A stretch of DNA of 64,000 nt from Marinobacter maroccanus (GTDB taxonomy: Bacteria; Pseudomonadota; Gammaproteobacteria; Pseudomonadales; Oleiphilaceae). Shown here piece after piece: positions 10,333-17,230 of this stretch. Both the position numbers and the translations under genes were made by a program. Positions within the stretch are counted from its first letter, which is position 1. Every line of letters starts with the position of its first letter. The stretch is from positions 124,001 through 188,000 of the forward strand of contig NZ_PSSX01000004.1 in assembly GCF_002933275.1 (NCBI RefSeq), given 5' to 3'. Below the pieces are notes generated by a model. The model searched no databases and was not told where the DNA came from. It worked only from the letters and a program-made list of their open reading frames with translations.

Positions 10333-11787
10333 GTGAAACACGATTGCCACTATCACCCTGGCGACCCTGCCAAATGGCACTGCGGAGAATGCCAGATTCA
10401 CTACTGCAGCCGCTGCATGCCCGATGCCGACACCCGCCAGCGCAGGGCTCTGTGCCCCCACTGCAGCAAGGCCATGCGATACCTGGGCGCCGCCACCGAG
10501 GTGGTCCCCTTCTGGCAGCGACTCGGCGCGTTCTTCCGCTACCCGTTCCATACCGACCCGCTGATCGTTATTGCCATCTGTACCCTGGTGCCGGTGGTAG
10601 CCCCCGCCAACCTGATTGGCATTCTGATCTGGCTGGTGCTGGCGCTTGCCCTCTTCAAGTACACCTATGCGGTCATCAACCACACCGCTGAAGGTCACCT
10701 GAAACCGCCGGCCGTATCCGTTGCCTTTACCGGTAGCGGCTTTGATATTGTCATCCTGCAGTTCCTGGTATTCGTGCTGATGGGCGGGCTGGTAGGCGCG
10801 GCCGCCATGCTCGGCGGCCCCATCCTGATGCTGCTGGCGCTGGCGTTTGTCATTCTGGCGCTGCCGGCCAGCATTATGGTGCTGGCCATGGAGCGCTCGG
10901 TGGGCGCGGCGGTGAATCCGATGAATCTGGCGGTGCTGATCTCGCGAATCGGCACCCCCTATTTCCTGCTCTACGGCTACCTGATCCTGCTTACCCTCGC
11001 CTCCGGCGCGGCCCAGGACTTCGCCGTAAATCACTTTCCGTTCTGGGTTGCCCAGCCCCTGGCCGGTTTCCTGAACAGTACCTTCACACTGATCCTGTTC
11101 CACATGCTGGGCTACCTGCTGTTCCAGTATCAGGAAGAGCTGGGATTCGCCTCGGATATCCAGGATGACACCGCCGGCCAGGACACCCACCAGCGCGACC
11201 GTAGCGCCCGTTTCGATGCCGATATCGACATGAACCTGAAAGACGGCAACTACGATCGGGTGCAGAGCATGTTGAAGGAAGCGCTGAAGCGGGACCGGGA
11301 CAACGCCCTGAGAATCGGCCAGTTGTACCAGCTACTGACGGCTCGCCAGGACACCGACGAGCTCTACCGCTACCACCCACGCATTCTGGGCTGGCTGGCC
11401 GACCGCAACGACGGCGAAGGCATCGCCGGTGTACTGAACACGCTCCAACAGGCGGAACCTGGCTTCAAACTGGAGGATCCGGACCTGTCGGTGCGCTGCG
11501 CCCGAGCCCTGTACCACCGGGGCCAGTTCAAGCCGGCGTTACGGGTACTGCAGGATTTCCACAAGCGCTTCCCGGACAGCGAACAGCTGGCCCCGGCCTA
11601 CCTGCTGGTGGCCCAGACCCTGGCCAACGGTTTGTCCCAGTGGGAAAAGGCGACAGCCTTCCTGACGTTTATCCAGAAAAAGTGCGTGAATCATCCGCTG
11701 CATGAACAGATTAAGGTTTATCTGGAGCAGGCGCAGAATAAAGAGCCTTTGAAGGGACCGAAAGCAACGTTTTCTGCCCAGGACTGA
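10333..11787 (+). CDS. B-box-like zinc-finger, multi-helix membrane and TPR protein
   Basis: A 484-residue protein of unknown function. Residues 5-47 form a Cys/His-rich B-box-like zinc site (CHYHP, WHCGECQIHYCSRC, LCPHC). Residues ~60-260 contain about six membrane helices. The C-terminal ~200 residues are cytoplasmic tetratricopeptide-like repeats (RALYHRGQFKPALRVL). Translation starts at GTG 10333 (VKHDCHYHP read as Met). The gene converges on a rhomboid protease that also carries C-terminal TPR-like helices, and a hairpin repeat fills the gap between them. A role in membrane protein quality control together with that protease is only a guess from layout. Confidence 0.8.
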   Translation: MKHDCHYHPGDPAKWHCGECQIHYCSRCMPDADTRQRRALCPHCSKAMRYLGAATEVVPFWQRLGAFFRYPFHTDPLIVIAICTLVPVVAPANLIGILIWLVLALALFKYTYAVINHTAEGHLKPPAVSVAFTGSGFDIVILQFLVFVLMGGLVGAAAMLGGPILMLLALAFVILALPASIMVLAMERSVGAAVNPMNLAVLISRIGTPYFLLYGYLILLTLASGAAQDFAVNHFPFWVAQPLAGFLNSTFTLILFHMLGYLLFQYQEELGFASDIQDDTAGQDTHQRDRSARFDADIDMNLKDGNYDRVQSMLKEALKRDRDNALRIGQLYQLLTARQDTDELYRYHPRILGWLADRNDGEGIAGVLNTLQQAEPGFKLEDPDLSVRCARALYHRGQFKPALRVLQDFHKRFPDSEQLAPAYLLVAQTLANGLSQWEKATAFLTFIQKKCVNHPLHEQIKVYLEQAQNKEPLKGPKATFSAQD

Positions 11788-11788
11788 C

Positions 11789-11897
11789 GCAGGGTATGGG
11801 AGGGGCTTCCCAAAACCGTGCGGAGCCATGGATGGCGGAGCCGAGCGTACAGGGATGTATTCACAGCGTGTTTTGGGAAGCCCCTCCCATACCCTGC
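11789..11897 (+). repeat. Hairpin repeat, family A copy 1
   Basis: A 67-bp core that begins CCAAAACCGTGCGGAGCC and ends CAGCGTGTTTTGG is flanked by perfectly complementary arms. The total paired arm, including the core ends, is 28 bases at 11789-11816 and 11870-11897. It starts two bases after the zinc-finger/TPR stop codon and ends ten bases before the rhomboid stop codon, so it lies exactly between convergent genes and could terminate or protect both transcripts. Nearly identical cores occur at 19.3 and 48.7 kb with different arms. Confidence 0.93.
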
Positions 11898-11907
11898 TGC
11901 CCCGAGG

Positions 11908-13356
11908 CTAGCCGGCCTGAAGAAGTTGACGATAATGACGAGCTTTGGGCGCCATCTGGCGCTTTTCAAACTCTTCAACCAGCAAACGGCAGGCCTCGGT
12001 TGTCAGCATTTCATCGCCGGTGCTTTTCAGCCGCTCAAAGGCTTTCTCGGCAGCTTTCAGGTCATGCTGTTTCAGGCTGGTAAACAACACCCGGTTGTGG
12101 TCCTGCGCCGATAACGGCTGATAGCTTTCCCCCTTACCCAGGTATTCCTGCCAGATAGCAATCATCTGCTCTGGCTGTCGACGGCTGAGGGCATCGTTCA
12201 TCAACTCTTTGGCGCGGTCACGGTATTCGGGCAAATCCGGGCGGAGTTTGGCCAGCTGGTAGAGATGTTCGAGGAGGATATGGCGTTCCGGGTAGTGCTC
12301 ACGCAGGGCCTCGAATTGCCGGCGGGCCAGATCAAACTCCATCCGGCCGAGGCTGGCCATGGCCTGAGCATAACCGGTGGTGAAGCGGGCATCCTGCTCT
12401 TCTTCTTCCGGCTCGAAGAATTCTTCCCGCACCTGTAGCCAGCTTTTGCCCAGCAGCCATACCAGACCGGCACCTGCGATCAGGCCACCCGCGTGGGCCA
12501 TGTAGGCGATGCCGGTGGCACCGGCGTACCAGTAATCGTAGATTTCCTTGCCCACCCATACGGGCAGCAGGGCGATAGCGGGCGCCCGGAAGTAGTTGAA
12601 ATAGACGCCCAGGAAATAGAAGAAACGGATTTTCTGCAGTCCGTATATGGCTACGTACATGCCCATCAGGCCGGAGATCGAGCCCGAGGCACCTACGAGA
12701 GGCACATAGCTACCTGCAGAAACCGCGGTAAACATCAGGCCAGAAAGGGCCCCGCACACCAGGTAGGCAATCAGGTACCGGCCCGGCCCCAACGCTTTCT
12801 CAACGGTAAATCCGAGCAGGAACAGGAAGATCAGGTTACCGATGATGTGGCCCCAGCCGCCATGTAGAAACTGGTAGGTAATCAGGGTATACAGCGACAG
12901 ATCCGCCGGCACCAGACCAAGCTGGTTGGCACTGAGTTTCTGGAGGTATTCCTGTTCGATGGCGCTGCGCTGTTCCTGCCAGTGCGCGCGTTCCGCCGGC
13001 GCCCAGATGACATCGCGATTTTGCAGCAGGTATTGGTAGAACTCCCGGTCCATCATCAGGTTAATGGCCAGCCAGAAGTTCTCGTTCTCTTCCCGAAGTT
13101 GCTGAAACTGCTGGAGCTCGTAGACCCGGCTCTCTTCGCCCTGGAACTGGATTTGCCGCTGCAGGTAATCCTCGTAGGCTGGCGCCTCCAGCTCATGAAG
13201 GTCGGCGGCCAGGTATTGTTCGACCGCTTGCTCGAGTTTGCGGCTGTCGCCCCCCTGATAGAAAAGAAAAACCAGCAGGCAGGCCATGATCAGGCCAAGG
13301 GTCACCCAGGGCGGGCGTTTCCAGTTAATGGCGTTTTCGGCGGGGATAATCAGCAT
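11908..13356 (-). CDS. Rhomboid-family intramembrane serine protease with TPR tail
   Basis: A 482-residue membrane protein. The rhomboid core (residues ~155-300) has HGGWGHIIGN, the catalytic serine in GASGSISG (Ser224) and the catalytic histidine in AHAGG (His288), so the Ser-His dyad is complete. Residues ~38-150 form an unusual hydrophilic, helical insertion between the first helix and the core. The C-terminal ~170 residues are TPR-like helices. It would cleave transmembrane substrates within the inner membrane. The start ATG at 13356 has no strong ribosome site but gives a well-placed first helix. It is convergent with the zinc-finger/TPR gene. Substrate unknown. Confidence 0.92.
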   Translation of the reverse strand: MLIIPAENAINWKRPPWVTLGLIMACLLVFLFYQGGDSRKLEQAVEQYLAADLHELEAPAYEDYLQRQIQFQGEESRVYELQQFQQLREENENFWLAINLMMDREFYQYLLQNRDVIWAPAERAHWQEQRSAIEQEYLQKLSANQLGLVPADLSLYTLITYQFLHGGWGHIIGNLIFLFLLGFTVEKALGPGRYLIAYLVCGALSGLMFTAVSAGSYVPLVGASGSISGLMGMYVAIYGLQKIRFFYFLGVYFNYFRAPAIALLPVWVGKEIYDYWYAGATGIAYMAHAGGLIAGAGLVWLLGKSWLQVREEFFEPEEEEQDARFTTGYAQAMASLGRMEFDLARRQFEALREHYPERHILLEHLYQLAKLRPDLPEYRDRAKELMNDALSRRQPEQMIAIWQEYLGKGESYQPLSAQDHNRVLFTSLKQHDLKAAEKAFERLKSTGDEMLTTEACRLLVEEFEKRQMAPKARHYRQLLQAG

Positions 13357-13679
13357 GGGCGGTCACAATTCATCATAATCTGTCCCTGAAAGAGTGTTTT
13401 TTACCACACCCACGCCTTCTTTTCGCGCTCAAATGGAATCCAGCGCAAAGGTCGTTGCGGGTCAATCCCGGAAATGTGGCACACCCCACAGAGTCGGGAA
13501 AGCCCAAACGACTGGTCCGGCTGTCATTGGGATGTCACAGAAATGACATTCAATCGGTTCCATCGACGGACTGTACCGGGCCATATATCGACCTTTCGCC
13601 AATTGCCGTTGTTCCTGCTCCAGCCAATAGTGAACAGGAATAACAAGAAAAACCGGATACCGAACCAAGGATTTTTCAG
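13357..13679. other. Divergent intergenic region, no gene seen
   Basis: About 320 bases between the divergent rhomboid and OmpA-like genes. It should hold promoters for both. Overlapping short frames here lack ribosome sites and protein-like composition. An AAGGA site at 13667-13671 serves the downstream gene. No convincing promoter, RNA gene or repeat was recognised. Confidence 0.5.
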
Positions 13680-14120
13680 ATGACCGTACTCGTATTGGAT
13701 AACCCGGAGCTGATTGCCAATGCCGCGATAGCCGCCGGCTTCACCACAGCCAACTTTGAAGCCGGAACCAGGCGCCCGCACCGTATGAAGTTCCATTACG
13801 GCTTCAACAAGCACTCGCTGAACAGTGATGACATTGCGTTCCTGCAACAGCATGCCGCGTATCTGAAGGAACATCCTTCGGTCAGCGTCAGAATTCATGG
13901 CCACTCCGACAACTTCGGCTCCGAAGACTACAACCGGTTTCTCTCTCGATTGCGGGCCAACGCGGTCGCGCGGATGCTCATGCAGGAAGGCGTTGCGGAA
14001 TCCCGGATTCTTGTGAGTCACTGGGGCTCAGCCCGTCCTCTGGCAACCCCGGAAGATCGGGCAGCCAACCGGCGTGTTGAACTGGAATATCGGACTCTGG
14101 ATGTGGCCCAGGCGCTCTAG
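13680..14120 (+). CDS. OmpA-family C-terminal domain protein without signal peptide
   Basis: A 146-residue protein whose residues ~35-140 match the OmpA-like peptidoglycan-binding fold: MKFHYGFNKHSL (first strand), VRIHGHSDNFGSEDYN, LSRLRANAVARML and the AANRRVELEY end. The classic NxxLSxxRAxxVxxxL pattern is kept as NRFLSRLRANAVARML. OmpA domains normally bind diaminopimelate in periplasmic peptidoglycan, yet the first 25 residues (MTVLVLDNPELIANAAIAAG) are not a signal peptide. The start is supported by AAGGA nine bases upstream, and no upstream in-frame extension would add a signal. It is either cytoplasmic, exported by another route, or missing its leader. Confidence 0.82.
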   Translation: MTVLVLDNPELIANAAIAAGFTTANFEAGTRRPHRMKFHYGFNKHSLNSDDIAFLQQHAAYLKEHPSVSVRIHGHSDNFGSEDYNRFLSRLRANAVARMLMQEGVAESRILVSHWGSARPLATPEDRAANRRVELEYRTLDVAQAL

Positions 14121-14428
14121 GCCGAGGCAACCACGACAAAAACCGCCCCCGGACTTCCGTCATCGCGGGGGCCGGATGCCGCCCGCTCACCAGCGACGAG
14201 ACACACAACTGAACCAATCTTCGGCTTTTCTGGAATCTTAATTATTCTGATTTATATGGTATTAAGCGGATTAGCCATATTAAGAGTGAAAATTATTATA
14301 TAGCAAAAACAGTGACTTAATTACAAAAAAGAAAGCAAACTTACCTTTATTTAACGAACCTTTTGCCCAATTTCCTCGTCTTAGTCATGTATCCAGGGTT
14401 TAACTGTTACCTGACTAGAGAGGTCACT
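14121..14428. other. AT-rich intergenic region upstream of the DUF2202 gene
   Basis: About 308 bases without a gene. The first part contains a GC-rich inverted repeat (14145-14151 with 14166-14172) that may end the OmpA-like transcript. From ~14225 to 14350 base composition swings strongly to A/T with several A- and T-tracts, unlike the surrounding DNA. This fits a promoter or nucleoid-protein binding zone for the next gene. The ribosome site GAGAGG precedes the ATG at 14429. Confidence 0.55.
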
Positions 14429-15082
14429 ATGAACGCAAAAACCTTCACCACTGCCGCACTCATTGGTTCGATGTTCCTTGCCAGCGCCACATTCGCTGCA
14501 GGCGGTCCGCGCAACAGCGACGGCGGGGGTCGATCGGCAGAAACTGCCGATTCGGAAGATCTGACCACCATTGAGGTGAGCGATCTGCAGTTCATGCGCG
14601 AAGAGGAAAAGCTGGCCCGAGACGTTTATCTCACCATGGACCAGTACTGGGGCGACAGAACGCAGGTATTCGCAAGAATCGCGCTGTCCGAAGAATCTCA
14701 TACCAGCACCGTAGACTACCTGTTGAAAAAGTTTGATGTTGAAGACCCGGTAGTGAATGACACGATCGGCGTATTCACCAATCAGGAACTTCAGGCCCTG
14801 TATGACGAATTGGTTGCCAAGGGAAAAAACTCGTTTGTTGATGGCCTGTTCGTAGGGGGCCTGATCGAAGAGAAGGACATGAGAGATATTCTGGCCGCGA
14901 TTAATCAAACCGATGAGCGCGCCATCATTCTTGCCTATTCCAACCTGCTGGATGGATCAAAAAGCCACCTGAAAGCCTTTGTAAGCGTCATCGAGGCACA
15001 GGGACTGACCTATGAGCCTCAGGTGCTGGATGCGGAAGAAGTGGAGCTTATCCTTAACGACGAGAGCCAGGTTGAGGACTGA
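14429..15082 (+). CDS. Exported DUF2202 ferritin-like protein
   Basis: A 217-residue protein with a clear Sec signal peptide (cleavage expected after TFAAG, about residue 23) followed by a glycine/serine-rich linker. The mature part is the DUF2202 ferritin-like helical domain: the FMREEEKLARDVY helix and SEESHTSTVDYLLKKF carry the Glu and His positions of the family. Function in the family is unknown, though the fold suggests a metal site in the periplasm. The start ATG 14429 is chosen over 14363 because GAGAGG sits at the right distance and the signal peptide then begins at the N-terminus. A strong hairpin follows the stop. Confidence 0.9.
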   Translation: MNAKTFTTAALIGSMFLASATFAAGGPRNSDGGGRSAETADSEDLTTIEVSDLQFMREEEKLARDVYLTMDQYWGDRTQVFARIALSEESHTSTVDYLLKKFDVEDPVVNDTIGVFTNQELQALYDELVAKGKNSFVDGLFVGGLIEEKDMRDILAAINQTDERAIILAYSNLLDGSKSHLKAFVSVIEAQGLTYEPQVLDAEEVELILNDESQVED

Positions 15083-15111
15083 TCTACCGTAAAAACCAGG
15101 TCATCGAAACA

Positions 15112-15147
15112 AGAACGGGGCGGCCCAGAGCCGCCCCGTTCTGTTAT
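15112..15147. terminator. Bidirectional hairpin terminator
   Basis: A 13-base perfect stem (AGAACGGGGCGGC with its complement, loop of five) followed by TGTTATT on the plus strand and TTGTTTC on the minus strand. It lies between the convergent DUF2202 and MAPEG genes and probably ends both. Confidence 0.85.
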
Positions 15148-15151
15148 TGAC

Positions 15152-15553
15152 TTAGCCATAGACCTGCCAGACGTTCCACAGCAGCAACAATGCAGCCACC
15201 AGGATTGCCAGCCAGGTCAGCAGTATGCCCACCATACGCGCCCAGTGGGTGCCACCTCGGCCATTGATCATGCCAAAGGCGTGGAGGATGCGGCCAACCA
15301 CCAGCGCCATCCCGGTCCAGTAGATCAGGCCGCTGGCAACGCCGTTGAGTTCAGCGATGGCAAGCATGATCAGACCCAGAGGGGCGTATTCCACCAGATT
15401 GGCGTGAGCCCTGACTGCCGCCTCAAAATCCCGATCGTCGGCGGTGCCCAGACCCTTTTTGTACTTCAGACGAAATTTGACGACCTGAGCCGACAACACC
15501 AGTAAAAGAATGCCGATTACTGCGGCAAACACTCCGGTTACGGGTACGATCAT
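15152..15553 (-). CDS. MAPEG family membrane protein
   Basis: A 133-residue protein with four hydrophobic helices. The MAPEG pattern is visible: RAHANLVEYAPLGLIML in the second-helix region and GRILHAFGMINGRGG after the third helix. Members are glutathione-linked membrane transferases or peroxidases in eukaryotes and of mostly unknown role in bacteria. It is followed two bases upstream by the stop of the GlsB-like gene, so the two are probably one operon. The ATG at 15553 begins the first helix directly. Confidence 0.9.
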   Translation of the reverse strand: MIVPVTGVFAAVIGILLLVLSAQVVKFRLKYKKGLGTADDRDFEAAVRAHANLVEYAPLGLIMLAIAELNGVASGLIYWTGMALVVGRILHAFGMINGRGGTHWARMVGILLTWLAILVAALLLLWNVWQVYG

Positions 15554-15555
15554 GC

Positions 15556-15798
15556 TCAGGCCTTCTTGATTGCGCTGACGATCGCCAGAAGCAGCACCGC
15601 ACCCACCGTTGCGGTCACCAGCTCACCGACAGCACCCTGGGCCGCCAGCCCCAATAGCCGGAATACGAAACCGCCGAGAAACGAGCCGACAATACCAATA
15701 CCGATGTTGGCCAGAATGCCAAATCCACGGCCTTTCATGATTAGACCAGCCAACCAGCCGGCCACACCGCCGATAATCAGAAACAGAATCAGGTTCAT
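15556..15798 (-). CDS. GlsB/YeaQ/YmgE family stress-response membrane protein
   Basis: An 80-residue, glycine-rich protein with three membrane helices (ILFLIIGGVAGWLAGLIMKG, then GIGIVGSFLGGFVFRLLGL). This matches the transglycosylase-associated family, whose members are stress-induced in enterobacteria and firmicutes; a molecular activity has not been established for them as far as I know. The start ATG 15798, with AAGAG just upstream, gives the standard family length, whereas the frame reaching 15906 overlaps the acyltransferase end. It probably shares an operon with the MAPEG gene. Confidence 0.9.
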   Translation of the reverse strand: MNLILFLIIGGVAGWLAGLIMKGRGFGILANIGIGIVGSFLGGFVFRLLGLAAQGAVGELVTATVGAVLLLAIVSAIKKA

Positions 15799-15892
15799 CT
15801 CTTGCCTCTCCCTGAGGGTCATTGAACGAAACAACAGTCCCGCAAGACTGCCCTGTTTCCAGTGGTGCTTCAAGCACTTCCAGGGAAGGGGA

Positions 15893-16591
15893 TTACAGTG
15901 CGGCAATGGCCTCAGACATTTGCCGGTGGCATCGGGCCATCAGTTCCGGAATATCCTCGGCGGTAAGGCCCTCGGTTTCGATGGGCGGCAGAACCCGGAT
16001 GGCTACCGATTCACGGCGGCCGCTCCAGCCTTTCGCCTCATCAGCATATTCCTGCACACACACCATGGTGATTGGCGCTCCGGATGCCACTGCTGCGTGA
16101 AACGCGCCTTTTTTGAATTTCTGCAGGCCACGGCCCTTGCTGCGGGTGCCCTCGGGGAAAACCCAGAGACTTTTCCGGTCCCTGGCGATGGCACTGCTGG
16201 TGGCCTTCATAACCGCAATGGCCTTGTGGGAGCGTCCGCGATTGAGGATAACGTTGCCGCCCAGCCAGAACACCTGGCCAAAGAAAGGCACCCATACCAG
16301 TGACGATTTACCGACCGTTACGGTTCGCGGCGGCAACAGGTCGCCCACAACAAACAGATCGTCATTGTGCTGGTGGTTGGCAATGACAACCGTGGGCCGG
16401 TCCTGCGGCATGTTTTCCCAGCCCTCCAACGGTCGTTCCATACCCAGGACTGCCCGCCCGAAACGGGCCACAGCCCGCGCCAGGAAACGGTTGTTATCCG
16501 GATTGAACGGCCTGGCCGCGTAGAACACCAGCGCGAACAGGCAGATGATCGGCACGCTCAGCCACGCCAGCAGTTTTCTGATAATACCCAT
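15893..16591 (-). CDS. 1-acyl-glycerol-3-phosphate acyltransferase family protein
   Basis: A 232-residue PlsC-type acyltransferase anchored by an N-terminal helix (LLAWLSVPIICLFALVFYAA). The catalytic HX4D motif appears as NHQHNDDLF and the glycerolipid-binding motif as FPEGTRSKGRG. It would transfer an acyl chain from acyl-CoA or acyl-ACP to lysophosphatidate at the inner membrane during phospholipid synthesis; another lysolipid substrate is possible. The ATG at 16591 starts the MGIIRKLL amphipathic segment; a GTG at 16624 would add eleven residues and cannot be excluded, as neither has a strong ribosome site. Confidence 0.92.
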   Translation of the reverse strand: MGIIRKLLAWLSVPIICLFALVFYAARPFNPDNNRFLARAVARFGRAVLGMERPLEGWENMPQDRPTVVIANHQHNDDLFVVGDLLPPRTVTVGKSSLVWVPFFGQVFWLGGNVILNRGRSHKAIAVMKATSSAIARDRKSLWVFPEGTRSKGRGLQKFKKGAFHAAVASGAPITMVCVQEYADEAKGWSGRRESVAIRVLPPIETEGLTAEDIPELMARCHRQMSEAIAAL

Positions 16592-16639
16592 GCAACCAAA
16601 CTCTGCAGCCAAATTTTGGCGCACAAGTGTACGCCAACT

Positions 16640-17230
16640 TTATATTCCGGCAACAGTGTCAATTTGTTCCCTTTGCTCGCCCTTTACCGAGGCCCTGACG
16701 ACGTATCGCAGGGGCCCACCGGCGTCGACACTGTCGAACGGGTAACAGGTCACCAGCAGAAGCGTCCCCTCCGGCAAACGCTGGGTATCAATCAGCTCTG
16801 AGCGGCTATCCACCACCCGGGCACCCTCAACGAGGTAACTCTGCCACCGGCCATCCCGGCCTTGCAGGCGAACCTCGTTGCCGGTCTCCAGCGCTTTAAG
16901 GCTGCGGAAATGGGTATCCCGGTGTCCGGCAATGATCACGGGTCCGCCAGGATCTTCGCTACCGGTTAACCGACCGGGTCCAAATGCCAGACTCTCGCCG
17001 TGGGTATCGGCCAGAACAATCATCGTGTCGTTCAGCTCCGGAATAGCCAGACGAGCCACCGGCCAGGTATCCGCCCAGGGCCAGGGCCGCGATTCCCTCT
17101 GCCGGGCCTGGCTTTCCGCCCAGGCAACCTCCAGCAATTCCTGGGCAATAACCGCCTTGAGCGGAATCCATAACCCGAATACCAACAAGGTAGCAGAGCT
17201 GGTCAATAACAGAAGCAGCAGCTTTGTCAT
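16640..17230 (-). CDS. Class GN sortase of a dedicated Gram-negative sortase system
   Basis: A 196-residue membrane-anchored transpeptidase. The N-terminal helix (LLLLLLTSSATLLVFGLWIPL) keeps it in the inner membrane facing out. The sortase triad is intact: His103 in AGHRDTHF, Cys162 in VTCYPFD and Arg175 in LRYVVRA. Sortases cleave a C-terminal sorting signal and join the protein to a nucleophile. In marine proteobacteria this type occurs with one target, encoded next door. Its ATG overlaps the target's stop (ATGA), so the two are made together. It is the first downstream gene of the locus, with the regulator pair divergent. Confidence 0.95.
   Translation of the reverse strand: MTKLLLLLLTSSATLLVFGLWIPLKAVIAQELLEVAWAESQARQRESRPWPWADTWPVARLAIPELNDTMIVLADTHGESLAFGPGRLTGSEDPGGPVIIAGHRDTHFRSLKALETGNEVRLQGRDGRWQSYLVEGARVVDSRSELIDTQRLPEGTLLLVTCYPFDSVDAGGPLRYVVRASVKGEQREQIDTVAGI

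Noticed and set aside
10246..11190. 314-residue frame antisense to the zinc-finger/TPR gene
   Set aside because: Gln/His-rich shadow of a real membrane protein with clear helices and zinc ligands.
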